A DNA stretch of 64,000 bases from Turritopsis dohrnii (lineage: Eukaryota; Cnidaria; Hydrozoa; Anthoathecata; Oceaniidae), in contig BQMF02000034.1 of NCBI GenBank assembly GCA_027922465.2, forward strand, positions 558,001 through 622,000. The letters run 5' to 3'. Each line of letters starts with the position of its first letter. The first letter of the stretch is position 1. This document shows positions 11,849 to 23,682 of this stretch, piece after piece. Position numbers and translations under genes: made by a program. The notes under the pieces are model-generated. The model ran no database searches and was not told the origin of the DNA. It saw only the letters and a list, made by a program, of their open reading frames with translations.

Positions 11849-13629
11849 TTAAATTTCGTCTTTCTTATTCAATATTGCGTCATGGTCAGGTTTCTTAATT
11901 GCTATGGCTTCTTTAAATAATTGTTTTATATGATTGTCTTCTTTGTGTAAAATTTTCACTTGGTCCCAGTCTATTAAATGATTTGTGTCCTTTATGTGCT
12001 TTGATAGTCCAGATAAATTTTTATTTTCGTTATTGGCATCCATTTTGTGCTCCTTCAATTTGGTCAGCAATTGTCTGCCTGTTTCTCCATTTCTTATTGC
12101 AATCTTTGCACTGTACTTCATGCACTACTCCTTGTTGAGTTTGATTCATTTGTTTTGAGTTCTCCCTCTGCCCTATTTTGTTCTTCAAAGACTTCCCTTT
12201 AGTATGTCTGACTGTTACATTGTACTTTCTGCTTATTCTCGAGATTGGTTCGGATATACCTTTTTCATATGGTAAATATAATATTATAGCGTTCTCTTCA
12301 TTTTCATCAATCACCTTCTTTTCTTTTGGTTCCAACATTCTTTTAACTGTTTTCTGTACTAACCATTTTGGGTAATCATTCAATTCCATGGTTTTCATGA
12401 TATAGTGAATTTCTCTTTTGAAGTCAGATTCTGTGGTGCAAATGTCCTTTGCTCTCTTTGCCAATGTCCTAATTATGGACAATTTCACTGACTTTGGTTG
12501 ATTAGAACTATAATTTATGCACTGTCCCGTGTGGGTTTCTTTCCTGTACACATTTGTTCTTGTTTTGTTGTTTTCTGTTTGTGTTATCAAACAGTCCAGA
12601 AAAGCAATCTTTCCATCATTTTCATTTTCTGCTGTAAATGTTATGTTTTCATGAATATTATTTAGTTCTTGTATTGTATCATCAGCATCATATTTCGTTA
12701 TTGTAAATGTATCATCCACTTTTCTTAGCTACAGTCATGGTGCATGTACCATATTGTAGATACTTCCTCAAGTCTTTGCACATAAATTTCAGCAAAGGAT
12801 GGTGATGAAGGAGATCCTATAAATAAACCTTCCCCTTGTTCATAAAAGTTTCCATTCATTTGAAAAGTCATAAACTCTAATGACAATCTGGCTAGTTTTA
12901 TCAGTGCTGTCTTGTTTACATTGACAGGTTTAAAATCTTCATTGTTAATTCGCCTTTCAACTTCTCTTATCACGTCTTCTTTTGGTAGTGAAGGGTACAT
13001 ATCTTGAATGTCAAAGCTGACGAACCTTTCCTCCTCCCTTAATTTCACATCTTTTATTTTGTTAACAAAGTCCTTTGAATCTTTTATAAATGCTTTTCCT
13101 GAAGTTGTCAGTGGTTTCAACTGTCTACTGACAAATTTTGCAATTTTATAATATGCTGCACCTTGGGTATTTATAATAAGTCTTTACTTTCAACGGATTT
13201 TTGTGCGACTTTAACGTTGGTCTAGCAGGCGGGGTTCTTGGTGTGATTTGTTAAAGGTTTTTAAATAACTCCACAGTTATCAAGTTTTCTTTCCTAAGCA
13301 ATGCCAATTCTTTATTCACATTCGTCTTGCCTTTTTCAATTATTCTTTGGTATAGGTACATATCTCTCATGATTACTAAGTTCATTTTCTATTAACTCTT
13401 CCTTCATCTTTTTGTTAATAATACACATTGCTCTACCTTTATCATTTTCCATTAAAACCAAATCTTTTCCTTTCAGCCACTCCTTTAACCCATTGCATAA
13501 CTGTTCAGTTATATTTACATCATGTTTTTTTCTTCCATTTTTAATGATTCTCTTACATTTGAACCTATACTCGTTTGCCATTGCAGGTGAACAAAAACTT
13601 TTGCCAACTTCCTCGATGCTACAGATCAT
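11849..13629 (-). pseudogene. Penelope-like retroelement (RT plus GIY-YIG), decayed
   Basis: Three minus-strand segments read in order. The first (13,629-13,336) holds the RT fingers with LVLMENDKGRAMCIINK. The second (13,120-12,725) contains the catalytic FVSFDIQDMYPSLP box and GLFIGSPSSPSFAEIYVQRLEE. The third (12,719-12,030) starts at the VDDTF catalytic box and continues with FLDCLITQ. A last frame (12,121-11,849) carries the GIY-YIG-type endonuclease with GETGRQLLTKLKEHK, KHIKDTNHLIDWD and KEAIAIKKPDHD. Just before VDDTF the frame shifts, and two stops stand where Arg and Trp codons would be expected. A further frameshift splits the endonuclease in the YIG region. The RT-then-GIY-YIG order is diagnostic of the Penelope class. 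It cannot make a working protein. A stop-riddled linker at 13,121-13,335 also fits the RT in translation. Confidence 0.85.
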
Positions 13630-15209
13630 GTCAATGACTGGTAGTTACTGTGTTCAAAGTCCTGACTTTTCTCTTCAACAAAATTTTTTTCACTTCTTCA
13701 TATCGAGCAAGTCTACTCTGGTGAAATTCGCTGATGAGTACAGAAATATTGACCAATCAGAAACGTTTTCACTGGGGAGCATCTTGTCTGCAATTGAGTA
13801 GATACCGGTCGTTAGTCAAGATAAATGATATTTTAAGGGAGCTGGAAACCAAGATGCTTTTTAATTTTATTGAATAACACAAAAAAGAGTCCTACTGGTA
13901 TATACCACTTATGTTTTCATATTCTTTTGTTAGGTTCCCCAAGGAATTCGTATAACGAAGGAAATTTCAAAATTACCTTAGCAATGGTGGTTGTTCTATC
14001 TTGCAACAATGAAGAGGAACGTGATAGCGAGCGAGCGCGATCTCGCGCTCATAATGACAAGACTGAGTCATACTCCTGAACTACGAAATAACCCTTTTGC
14101 GTGTGCGATTTACCACATGCCTGGCAATGTTTTTATTGACAAGACTGAAAACTGTTGCACAATGATTTCTTCGAAATTCATATTTCGAAATATAGAAATG
14201 CCGTGAATGTCGGCAAATCAAAGAAAAAAGAAAATGCCCTAAGAAATGCCAGTCTGGGCTGGCACGAGGCTGCCGAAGCCATGGTTATCTTGGTAGGTTT
14301 TTAGCCATCTTATGAAAACCATAAAAAACCATTTAAAATACATTCTCTCAGAACAATGGGAAGAGTTTTTGAAAATGCTTCCTTAGAAGAAGTTTACCAA
14401 GAAGTAAATTTACCAATTAACCAATTAAATTTTCTTAGTATTACAGCACATTTGTACACATTTTTTTTTATATAACTTTCTAAAAATAAAAAATTTTAAA
14501 AAATTAAAAACTCCTGCGAGAAGGATCTTCGAACCGAACAATAGCTTTTCAAATTGTAAAACAGGTCCAACTAATCACAGGTGTGCATGTTCATGTTTCA
14601 TTTTCTTTTTCTTCTCAAGTTTTTTAAAACTGTTGATTTAACTGTTGATTCAAAAATCATCAAACTTGTGTATAACAGCAACTCTCTACCTATATACTCG
14701 AAACTGACATAAAAAACAAGTTTGTAAGAAACTTAACTTAATGTTAGTCACTATAATTATGTATATGTACATATATAACAATGTGCATGTATTTTTAATT
14801 CATATAAGTCATTTTATAATAAATAAAAGTAACCCTTTTTTCTATAGCGCTATAAAGATTATGCTACACATATACATACTCTAGATTGGAATAATGTTTT
14901 ACTCAAAAACATTTTAATGTGCAAATGCATTCCTCATCCTCACTTCTAATGTTGTATTGATCCAATTTTTTTATATAGATATCAATAATAATGGCATCCA
15001 GAAAAATCATTCTGAACATAATTGAAATAATCTTATAGTGTTTATCATATGGTGATATTGGCAATGTCCTCCACTGAAAGAAGAAGACCTGTTAGAAGTA
15101 TAAGTAAGTACACTTGATAGTCTATGTCGATGGCAGTTAAAGAGAGGGGAGCCTTGAAATAAGTGCTACCCTCTAAGAAATCATTGAAACGGACCAGTCC
15201 ATTGGGCAA
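13630..15209. other. No gene recognised
   Basis: Sequence upstream of the Penelope remnant, possibly including part of its 5' end. I see no host exon. A frame at 13,412-13,801 (+) is the shadow of the retroelement. Confidence 0.45.
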
Positions 15210-15435
15210 AAACTGATAAAAACATGTATGGGATCGTTTTGCTACAACCAAGTGTTACAGAGATATATCGTGCAAAGATTTCGATGACGTCACAAACCCT
15301 TCCCCCAAAAAAAGAAACCCAAATTTTTTGTCACCCCATTGCCTGTATCGTAGACCCAAAAAAGTCAGTTATCTATATTGGTTCTCTCAATAAATGTAGC
15401 ATTCGATTGGGGAAGCAATGTATTTATAGATACAC
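15210..15435 (+). repeat. Partial copy of the GACGTCAC-bearing dispersed repeat
   Basis: Matches 42,780-43,010 by eye: an ATGTATGGGATCGTTTTGCT-like start, then GATGACGTCACA, a run of CCCAAA, TTTTTTGTCACCCCATTGCC and GTCAGTTATC. Other copies are at 29,257-29,546 and 34,681-34,845. The GGCGGCG head and the CAGA/CAAA tail are absent here. Confidence 0.7.
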
Positions 15436-15682
15436 ATTATTCCAATAAAAATGTTCTTCATCACAATGCCTTTTTGGGAGAGAGCCAATTTCTTTACCTT
15501 GTTTGTTCATTTTAATAGCTACTTGTTACAGACCTATATATCCCTTGTTTCCCGTAGCTGACATGAGCACTCAGCAACGCTTTCAGTTTAATTTATAACT
15601 ATTCATTCTGAAGAGAGAAATTTTACCTTATGGTTGCTGCATTTAAATTAGTTCATTGAAAACAATTTATGCTTCTACAATC

Positions 15683-17133
15683 ATGGTAAAATTAAGTTGC
15701 TGTTGTATGCTTCTGACATTATTAGTAATTGGTGAGTATGTGATTCTACTGAAGTAGAAATGTTTCTGCTTTTTTCATAGTAGATAGATATCATGTATTG
15801 AAGTATCTTTCATTGTCTTAGTTATTGGTGAAATCATTATTGGTATTGTGTCATTAATTATTGGTATTGCTATCGACAGAGTTGTTATTGATCACCGTTA
15901 TGTAATTGGAGGTGGTATTTGGAGTGGCGTGTTAATTCTTATCACTTGTGGCATTGAATTATTCATTATGAGACGCAGTGGTGAGGCTAGCATAATTTGT
16001 GCACTAGGGTGTCATTTCTTTGTGGCTTTTATTGCTGTTATTGAAGTTCTTGTCTCCTCTGTGTATGCCGTGTAAGTTTGATAAATTTTGTTCTATTATC
16101 ACAATTATATATTGACTTTAAATTCTGCAATTGCCAACACCATCTCTCATCTCTGTTGCAGGAAATCTCTAGAGCTTGAATTTTGTATTTCATGTATTTT
16201 TTTCTCCCCACTTCCAAAGGCCCTGCTTTTAAGCTATTTTTAACTATTGTTAACTAATTTTACTATTTGTTTTCAACAATGAAAATGCTAGTACACAAGA
16301 CTCTCTGGAAAACAGAAAATGTATATATTTTGTAAATATTGTACATATTGTTTAAGAAGTCCATCCTGAATAATAGATATTCACACGAACAAACAAGCAA
16401 TGCAATAATAACAGTTTATATCAGAGTTTTTATTATTGTCTCTTCTTTCTATTTATTGTAGTCATTTGAGAGTATGCAGTGATTGCAAATCATCTCAGGC
16501 TGGTAGTTCTCTTTACATTTGTCTTTCTCTTATCATGAGCTTTCAGTTTGTTTTGGCCTGCTGCTGTGGATATTGTTGTTGTGGTGAGAAATCTGGTAGG
16601 TTGTTCTTGTCTTTGTTGTTGAAATTAGTTCATGCCGAACTAAGTTGTCTGGCTATTTCAATTGAAAGCTTAATAGCTATCAAATTAGTCTTAAGTTTAC
16701 TCAGAAATAGTTTCTATGTCATTTATTTTTTTCATTGGTGAAAATTAAGAAATATTTAAGAGATGTAAATCAAGTTCATTGTTATGTCTCATGTTGTTGA
16801 CGTTCTTTTCTTCCAGAGCACATCACCACTAGACATGGATTACCATCGCAAGGAATAGCTGCTGCTAATGGCCATTCTCTCCAAAATAATATTTTGCAAC
16901 CATCAGATCCAATTTTGGATACTACAAATGATACTATGCAGTTCGATCTATCTGATTTTTCACATCCATCAGTGCCAATTATGGGTGATTCAAATGATTA
17001 TCTGCAATTTGTCACAGGCAGACCCTCTTCTGAAGATTGCCAGATAACAAATGAAGATGCTTTGCCAGCATACCATGAACTAGAGCCTCCTCCAAGTTAT
17101 GATGAGTTATATGCAACACAAGACAGGCAGTAG
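15683..17133 (+). CDS. MS4A/CD20-like four-TM protein with PPxY tail (paralogue 1)
   Basis: Four exons are supported by splice sites and phase: 15683-15731, 15822-16071, 16462-16595 and 16817-17133, with introns in phases 1, 2, 1, giving 249 residues. Exons 1-2 encode three hydrophobic segments; the second carries the GGGIWSGVLILITC motif, which resembles the conserved second helix of MS4A proteins. Exon 3 encodes TM4 (LYICLSLIMSFQFVLA) followed by a Cys-rich CCCGYCCCG stretch, a plausible palmitoylation site. Exon 4 is a hydrophilic tail with PSDP and PSVP, degenerate forms of the PSAP found in the neighbours, and a PPPSYDELY motif near the C-terminus. PPxY binds WW domains of Nedd4-family ubiquitin ligases. 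It is the first of three tandem paralogues. Orthology to vertebrate MS4A or ENTREP (FAM189) is not claimed; the shared plan of a CD20-like core plus PPxY tail is what I see. Exon 1 is the least certain part. Confidence 0.75.
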
Positions 17134-18999
17134 TGTGCAGGGAAATTCATCAAGCTTCTTAATTGTTTTGGACCGAAGCGATGGAAAGAATTTCTTCACT
17201 GTAAAACGGAAAACTTGGTAAAGTAGTATAACCTAATACAAGTTAAAATGGAAGGGCTTTTTTATTCATGTCATAAATTTTTTTCAAGTGTTCTGAAGTG
17301 ATATTTACATATTATAGCTGACTAACTTTAAGGTGAAAAGTGATTCAAAAACATGAAGTGTAACTATAGAGGCTATGAAAACACAATATTTTCAATGATT
17401 CATGGAGCTTTAAAATTCTGAATACTTATGAAACCATTTTTCTTAAAACCTGTGTGCTTACAATTCTTTAAAACTATATAATTAAGGAAATTCAATTTTT
17501 GGTTCATCTTTTGATACTTTTGTTTTTTCTTTTGTTGAAAATGATTTGGTCCTATTTTTTAATTGATATAGGAAATTAACAAAAATCGACATTTAGAGGA
17601 GTTTGGTGTTGTTCAATGGAAACATTTTGCAGGTTAAAAGATGCAAGATGCAAGGCAAGGTCAGCATCATTGAATTTTATGACCAGCAGATGGATGATGA
17701 TCATAGGATGCATTGTGGTACCTTTTCTCCATTACATTTACGATTACAGGGATTATGATAGATAAGAAATCCATAGAGCATTTGTTGTTGATTGCTCAAG
17801 ATGTAATTTCAACAGATTGAATATAAGAAAGAAACATAATTTATTTATTTACTTTTCAGATTTGTTTTTTTAAATCTTCTGTGTTCTCATCTTGTGAATT
17901 CACTAGGAAATTAAGCATTATACACAACAGCTTGCATTCATACCCAGTAATGGAGTGTTGCTTCGTAATTTTGTGTTTTTTATTCTGAGCAACTCGAATT
18001 CATATTGTTCCCTAAAGCTTGGTCCCCACTACGGCGATAAATGTTCATCGCCTAAAGGACGACGAATTTTCGAAAGTTCTTCTCATTATTTGCATCGCTT
18101 TCTTTGGTCGCTTTTTATCCCCACCTGCGGTCGCTTTTTTAAATAAAAATATTTTTATGCACAATTTTTACGGTTATATACGTATGTTGAAGTGATACAT
18201 CTCGTCGGAAAGAAGAAAAAATTTATTGATTCTTTGTATGATTCGAAGACGAACGAAAGATTTTGGGTTCATAAGGTTTTTTTTTTTACAATGTGAAAAA
18301 CGTGGCGCATACATCCAAATCTTGAAAATCGAAATATTAAAGCGAAAGATGAAAGCAAATTACGACCGTTATGTTAATTTCTTTTTCATTATTATTAACA
18401 GTTATCCTTACTTCTGAAGTATACAGAATGTTTTTATTGCTCAAAACCAAAATGTTGAGCTTCAGGTACCACGTGCTCAAAAACAATACTTTTGCATTTA
18501 AATTTTAAAATGGTTATTAATTATTTTGATACAAGCAAAGTAATACTTGAATCATCTTTAAAAAATTGATGAAAGAAAATTGCATTCAATTCCATTATTT
18601 TCATTATTATTATTCTGTTATTTTATTGTGTAACAATACAGAACCTGATGTTTTGGAAATCTCCTTGCTATATAACAAAAAAATCCCAAAAGCTTACTAA
18701 CTGAGAATTTAAATTTTCAGGTTTCCATCCTTTTTGGTTCCACTCTTCTGCTTATGTCCACTGGAAGTACCACATATTTGTTTACTTTACACTGCAAAGG
18801 CAGCTTATGCAGTCAGTCAATGGCTTGTGTTCTTCGGAAAATTTGTTTATTAAAAGAGGGGTTAAATAATTTTTTGTAGATCATTTTTTCGTTACTCAAT
18901 TATATTTTTTAGTGTTAGTGTTTTATAATTAAGTATGTTAATCAGTTGAAAAGAACCAGCCGATAGTCATCCTACAGTTTTCAGCTTTGGGATCACAAA
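17134..18999. other. Intergenic, no gene recognised
   Basis: Between paralogues 1 and 2. It contains the likely 3' UTR of paralogue 1 and an AT-rich spacer. I saw no exon or repeat worth naming. Confidence 0.5.
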
Positions 19000-20769
19000 A
19001 TGCCATCCAATGGAAGAGGCCGAACAATCACACGAATGAGTAAGTCAATTGAAATTAACAGAGCACTTCATATGGCAAGATTCCATCTCAAAGATTCCAT
19101 CTCAATTGCAAATGCCATAAATTATGTAGACATTATTTTGTGTTAGCTTTTTGTTAAGGTAAACATTTTGACTAAGAATTTAGAACATCTGTACGCACTT
19201 GTGTACTGGTGAATTACACTCCAAAGAAAGGCTGAACTAAAATAAAACATAGAAGTTACAGTTTTATGTGTTTGTAGCAGAATAACTTCAAGTTTGTAGC
19301 ACTTATTTGATAGAATTAAACTTACTTTTGTAATATCTAATTTCCCTTCATTCAACTGGTTGCTATTGTATTGGTTGTTAGTATATAAATAAACTAACTT
19401 ATCCATATCTTATATAACCTAGTGATTGGAGAGATGATTGTTGCTGGTATATCATTGAGTATTGGAGTAGCCATTACCAAAGCTGTTGCCGACCGTGGTT
19501 ATGTTTTTGGAAGTGGTATTTGGAGTGCTGTCTTTATTCTCATCACATGTGGCATAGGATTGTGTTGTATTGGTGGCAGCGATGACTTTATCATCTGTGC
19601 ACTTGCATGCAATATCGTTGTGGCTTTTGTTGCTCTTATTGAAGTTATTCTTTCTTCAGTCTTTGCTGCGTGAGTTGAACGAAATCCATAGTTGTATTTG
19701 GAGTCAGTCAAAAACAAGTGTAGGACTCTAAACTTGAGATAATTCTTTAAAGCCTTATGTGATATTTTGGTTGCTTTTACATCTTTCTATATTTCAAAAG
19801 ACTAAACTTTCCTACACAAATTTTAACTGAGGTCTAGCAACACTTCTGAAATGTATATTTCAAGATTCAGTTAGAGCTAATGAAGAACCACTTTTGAATT
19901 CATTCATTTCTCTCATAAGTAATCATTTATTATCTCTGATATTTAAAATGAACTGTCCAATTTGATAATAAGCTGTGTATGTGTTGATTAAATGAATCGA
20001 TACAACAAAATGATATAGAAGTATCTCATTTTTGTTCATTATGTTTCTTTATAAATTACATTCTAGACTAATGAGTGGATGTCGTGATTGCAAGTCATCA
20101 ACTACAGGTGGAGCTCTATACTGGTCTCTTTCAATCACCATGTGTTTTGAATTGGTTTATGCCATTGTAACATCTGTAGCCTGCTGTTGTGGATGTTGTT
20201 GTTGTGATGAATCATCTTATGGTAAGCTTTGCTCCACTAAGAAATGGGTCTTCCCCAGAGTTTTATCTACTTTTGCATCCTACACGCAACTGTGATAAAT
20301 TGAAAATGTTTGAGATGTTACAGCCATGCTTTGTTAAGTCATTTTTGTCTATGTCACTTCAGGGTTTCTATAAAAATTTGAGAAGTTTTTAGGACTTGCA
20401 GTACTTGATGATATTTCTTTATAATTGTGAACCTATAGCTGTATGATCTCAAAAATGTTTTTCTCTTCTGTTTCTTTAGAAAACACTTCGGTAAGCTATT
20501 GGTCATCTTCAGATCGAATAGGTCTAACGAATAATCGTTCTTTGCGAAATAATACTTCGCAACCATCAGCACCTCATATGGATGGTCCTGGAAATAATTT
20601 GAATCCATCGGCGCCAAATATGGATGATGCAGGTGATACCACACGATTTGGTATATCTGATTCCATATCAGGTGATGGTAGGAGAACTGTTGATGATGGT
20701 TTACCAAGCTATAATGATCTAGAGCCTCCACCAACTTATAATGAGCTCTTCCCTTCACAAAATACATAG
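19000..20769 (+). CDS. MS4A/CD20-like four-TM protein with two PSAP motifs and PPxY (paralogue 2)
   Basis: Exons 19000-19039, 19423-19669, 20067-20221 and 20480-20769 join in phases 1, 2, 1 to give 243 residues. Exon 1 supplies a short polar N-terminus (MPSNGRGRTITRM). Exon 2 holds TM1-TM3, including GSGIWSAVFILITC. Exon 3 holds a C-x2-C pair (CRDC), TM4 and a CCCGCCCC juxtamembrane cluster. The tail has two PSAP motifs (QPSAPHM, NPSAPNM) and PPPTYNELF. PSAP binds the UEV domain of TSG101 and PPxY binds Nedd4-family WW domains; both are established late-domain ligands. The tail is nearly identical to that of paralogue 3 at protein and DNA level, unlike the TM exons. The role in sorting or budding is inferred from motifs alone. 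Confidence 0.78.
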
Positions 20770-22361
20770 CAGATGAAAATAAGTTAGGAATATTTTTATG
20801 GGAAAGGAATTATTTTCTGTGATCATCTTTGAAATGAAGAGATACATTATTATGGACTTAACAAAGAATAACTTTTCATGTCAACATGGTTAAAATCATA
20901 TTGGATAGTCTCCCCTATTTGGTCCACTAGCTATGATTATAACATATAACATTAGATGCAGAACCATTAGCAAATGTTCTAAAGACTTACCTAGTAAGGA
21001 TGTTGAATTTTCATCATTTTGAATTTTTGTGTTTTTGCATCATATTTCTTATGTTGTAAAAATATTTAGATTTTCTGTAATTGCATAGTGAAGCTGTTCG
21101 AAACCTAGTTTCTTAATCTTGAATTACTTTGTCGCAAAAACTTTTTTAAAAGAAAGTAATGACCAACTTCTAAATTTGATCTGAGCAAACACATTTTTTT
21201 GATCACATGACATTTTAACAACCAATGAGAATTCATGCCAGGGAATTTTCTAATGCCTACAATAGCATATACTCTTTTTTAATATAATTTATGCACAAAC
21301 ATAATTTATTCACTTAAACTTGTATGAATCTCGCTAATCATTTTTGTTATAAAATACAACTGATTGCTGATGTCAGGAATGGGATTCCCTCATTAGAGCT
21401 GTAGGAAATGAGTCTGGAAACGAGTAATTGACTAACATCAAAATGGTGTACCAGTTAACATTAAAATGGTGAACCTGTTCACAGATCATTGGCTCTCTTG
21501 TGGAGAAAATTGCTGACGTCAGTTTTATCATGACCTTTGTAGCAGTTCATTATCTCCATTTTTATAAATATAATGGCTTGTTTTTGGACTTTCTCTATTC
21601 AACGGATCAGAATCTATAAGAACTTGTAATATGCGAGCATTTTCGTCTTTTGAAAAGTTTCGACTTTTCTCAGTGAACAAAATTGTCAAAAAGTCACTGC
21701 GAGCAAGTGCAGTGCCATGAGATGGTGTGTATATTTGTGTGACCTTGTGTAATTATTTACTCCTATGCAGTGGTTTTTCAACGAATTTGCCAAGGAATTA
21801 TTTATAATCTACGAATGTCAACTATTAATTTGTTGGTTTATGTTTGCTTAGCGCATGTAACGCCTTCAAATTTTTAAAATATTCCTTTAGGTTTCCGTAT
21901 AACAATTATGAAATTTATAATAATTATATAAAATTTATTTATATGACATGGTTTAACTTATGTGTGATTTTTATACAAATCTAATAGATTGTACTGTTGT
22001 CACCAAAGTGTTTATGAAGTGTAAAATGAAGTTTTATTTGTTGAAATCTACCTTAAGGAGTTTTAAAATGATGATTTAGGCACTGTTAATGGGATTCGTG
22101 CGTCCATATTAATATGTACATTATGGTAGAGCTCATGTCTCTTTTGAGTATTTTATAATTCTTTTTTGTTTTAGAGATATATCGTTTTCAAAATGTTACA
22201 TTTAATTTATGCAATGCAAATTTTTTTTGATAAGACAGTAGCTAACACTTCTCAAAGCAAAATACTATCTTGTTACTTCATAATTATGCCTTGTACAGTT
22301 TCACAATTTTTGAATCGAAATATCTATCAAAGGAAACAAAAATTCCAAAAACTGTAAAACA
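20770..22361. other. Intergenic, no gene recognised
   Basis: Downstream of paralogue 2. AT-rich, with no exon recognised. Confidence 0.5.
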
Positions 22362-22456
22362 GCTTCTTCAACACCATTGTAAGTTCTTCTTCAACACCAT
22401 TGTGAGTTCTTCTTCAACACCATTGTGAGTTCTTCTTCAACACCATTGTGAGTTCT
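22362..22456. repeat. Minisatellite, about four copies of a 23-bp unit
   Basis: The unit GTTCTTCTTCAACACCATTG plus TGA repeats head to tail with only one or two base changes. It lies in non-coding DNA between paralogues 2 and 3. Confidence 0.85.
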
Positions 22457-22744
22457 ACTACAGGGGTCGAAATAACGGTCAGTTTCCATAACAATCAGTT
22501 GCCAGTAAAAAAGCCGGACAAATTCTATGTTTAGTCAGCTTTAAAATTTGTGAGATTTCCTTTTTAGCCGGCAATAAAATTCGTATTTTTTATTGAAACA
22601 TTTAGTTTCACACTTACCTGGTACATCTACTTGGCACTTCATGCTTCCAAACACCCAGCTGTTATCAAAGCACCTATATGGTACCTTCACTGCTATCATT
22701 AAAAGATAATAATGAAGTTCTCAGTGAAATACAAGCTTTAGTTG

Positions 22745-22850
22745 TTTAAATGTTTGAGACTTAAGGTGTTCGTTTGTTTCATGTGTGGGTTGTTATGTGT
22801 TTTCAGCTCTGGGTCAGTACAATTCAGCTCAGCTCTTCAACTCCAAAATC
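22745..22850 (-). repeat. Reverse copy of the long dispersed repeat core
   Basis: On the minus strand this reads like positions 110-190 and 56,680-56,760: a GAGTTGAAGAGCTGAGCTGA-like start, CCAGAGCT, and CCCACACATGAAACAAACGA. Only the core is present. The DNA from 22,851 to 23,682 shows no gene. Confidence 0.65.
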
Positions 22851-23682
22851 AAGAATGTCTGTCTACTACATCGTTGTTTCTCTAAACGCTGCACATCCCA
22901 ACCCACGTTTCTGGTTTCAGTTAATCGTTCAGATTTTTGTAAGTTTGGATCATGTAATTTTTCATGATCATTTAGGAAGTCTGATTAAATTTTTCTACGG
23001 GCTTGATTATATGAAGACACTTTCTTTGAATTAGGTTAAGGTAGTAAGGTAGACTTTCCTTGATTGACCTGTGTTTATAAGAAAAAAGATGCCCAGCTAC
23101 AAATGCATTTTCACCTAGTGTTAAGTGTGCAGAAATATCTATTTTATGCTCTAACTGGCTTTCAGTGACCTTCATGTGATTAAAAAACATAGGCTGTACA
23201 AGTACAAGTGGATTCATTTTACCAACAAATTGAAAACGTTTCGGACAATCCCAATTCAAATTTAAAAAGCCTTACTTGTTAAAACACAGCTAACCTGTGT
23301 TATATATTTCAGCTCTTTTCCATCAAACCTTTTTCTTTTACCTATATTGGCATATTCGTTTCTTCTTTCCAAGTAACTGTAATTTTTGCATTGACTGCAC
23401 ATTATGAAACTGAGTTTTGATGAGATAAACATACACTAATTCTGTGATAAGGAATTACAATTTTAGATTTGTGTTATTAAGCTTAACCGCTCCTTTAAAT
23501 TGGTTTCTTCCATATTTGGCAAATGACCTGCGTATGAATTTTTTGAAATAATTTAAAGATGGTTTTGTGTGACTACATTGAGTTTCGGAAGATAGTTATT
23601 TCTGATATCGTGTTTTTGAAGCTGTTGTTACATAGTTTTTCAACAATTCTCCGTTTGTGTTTGTGTTTATCATTAAGTACCA

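Noticed and set aside
12178..13801. Plus-strand open frames opposite the Penelope element
   Set aside because: They are antisense shadows of the RT and endonuclease coding sequence.
20354..20767. Minus-strand 137-codon frame opposite paralogue 2
   Set aside because: It is the shadow of the Pro/Asp-rich tail exon and shows no family features.
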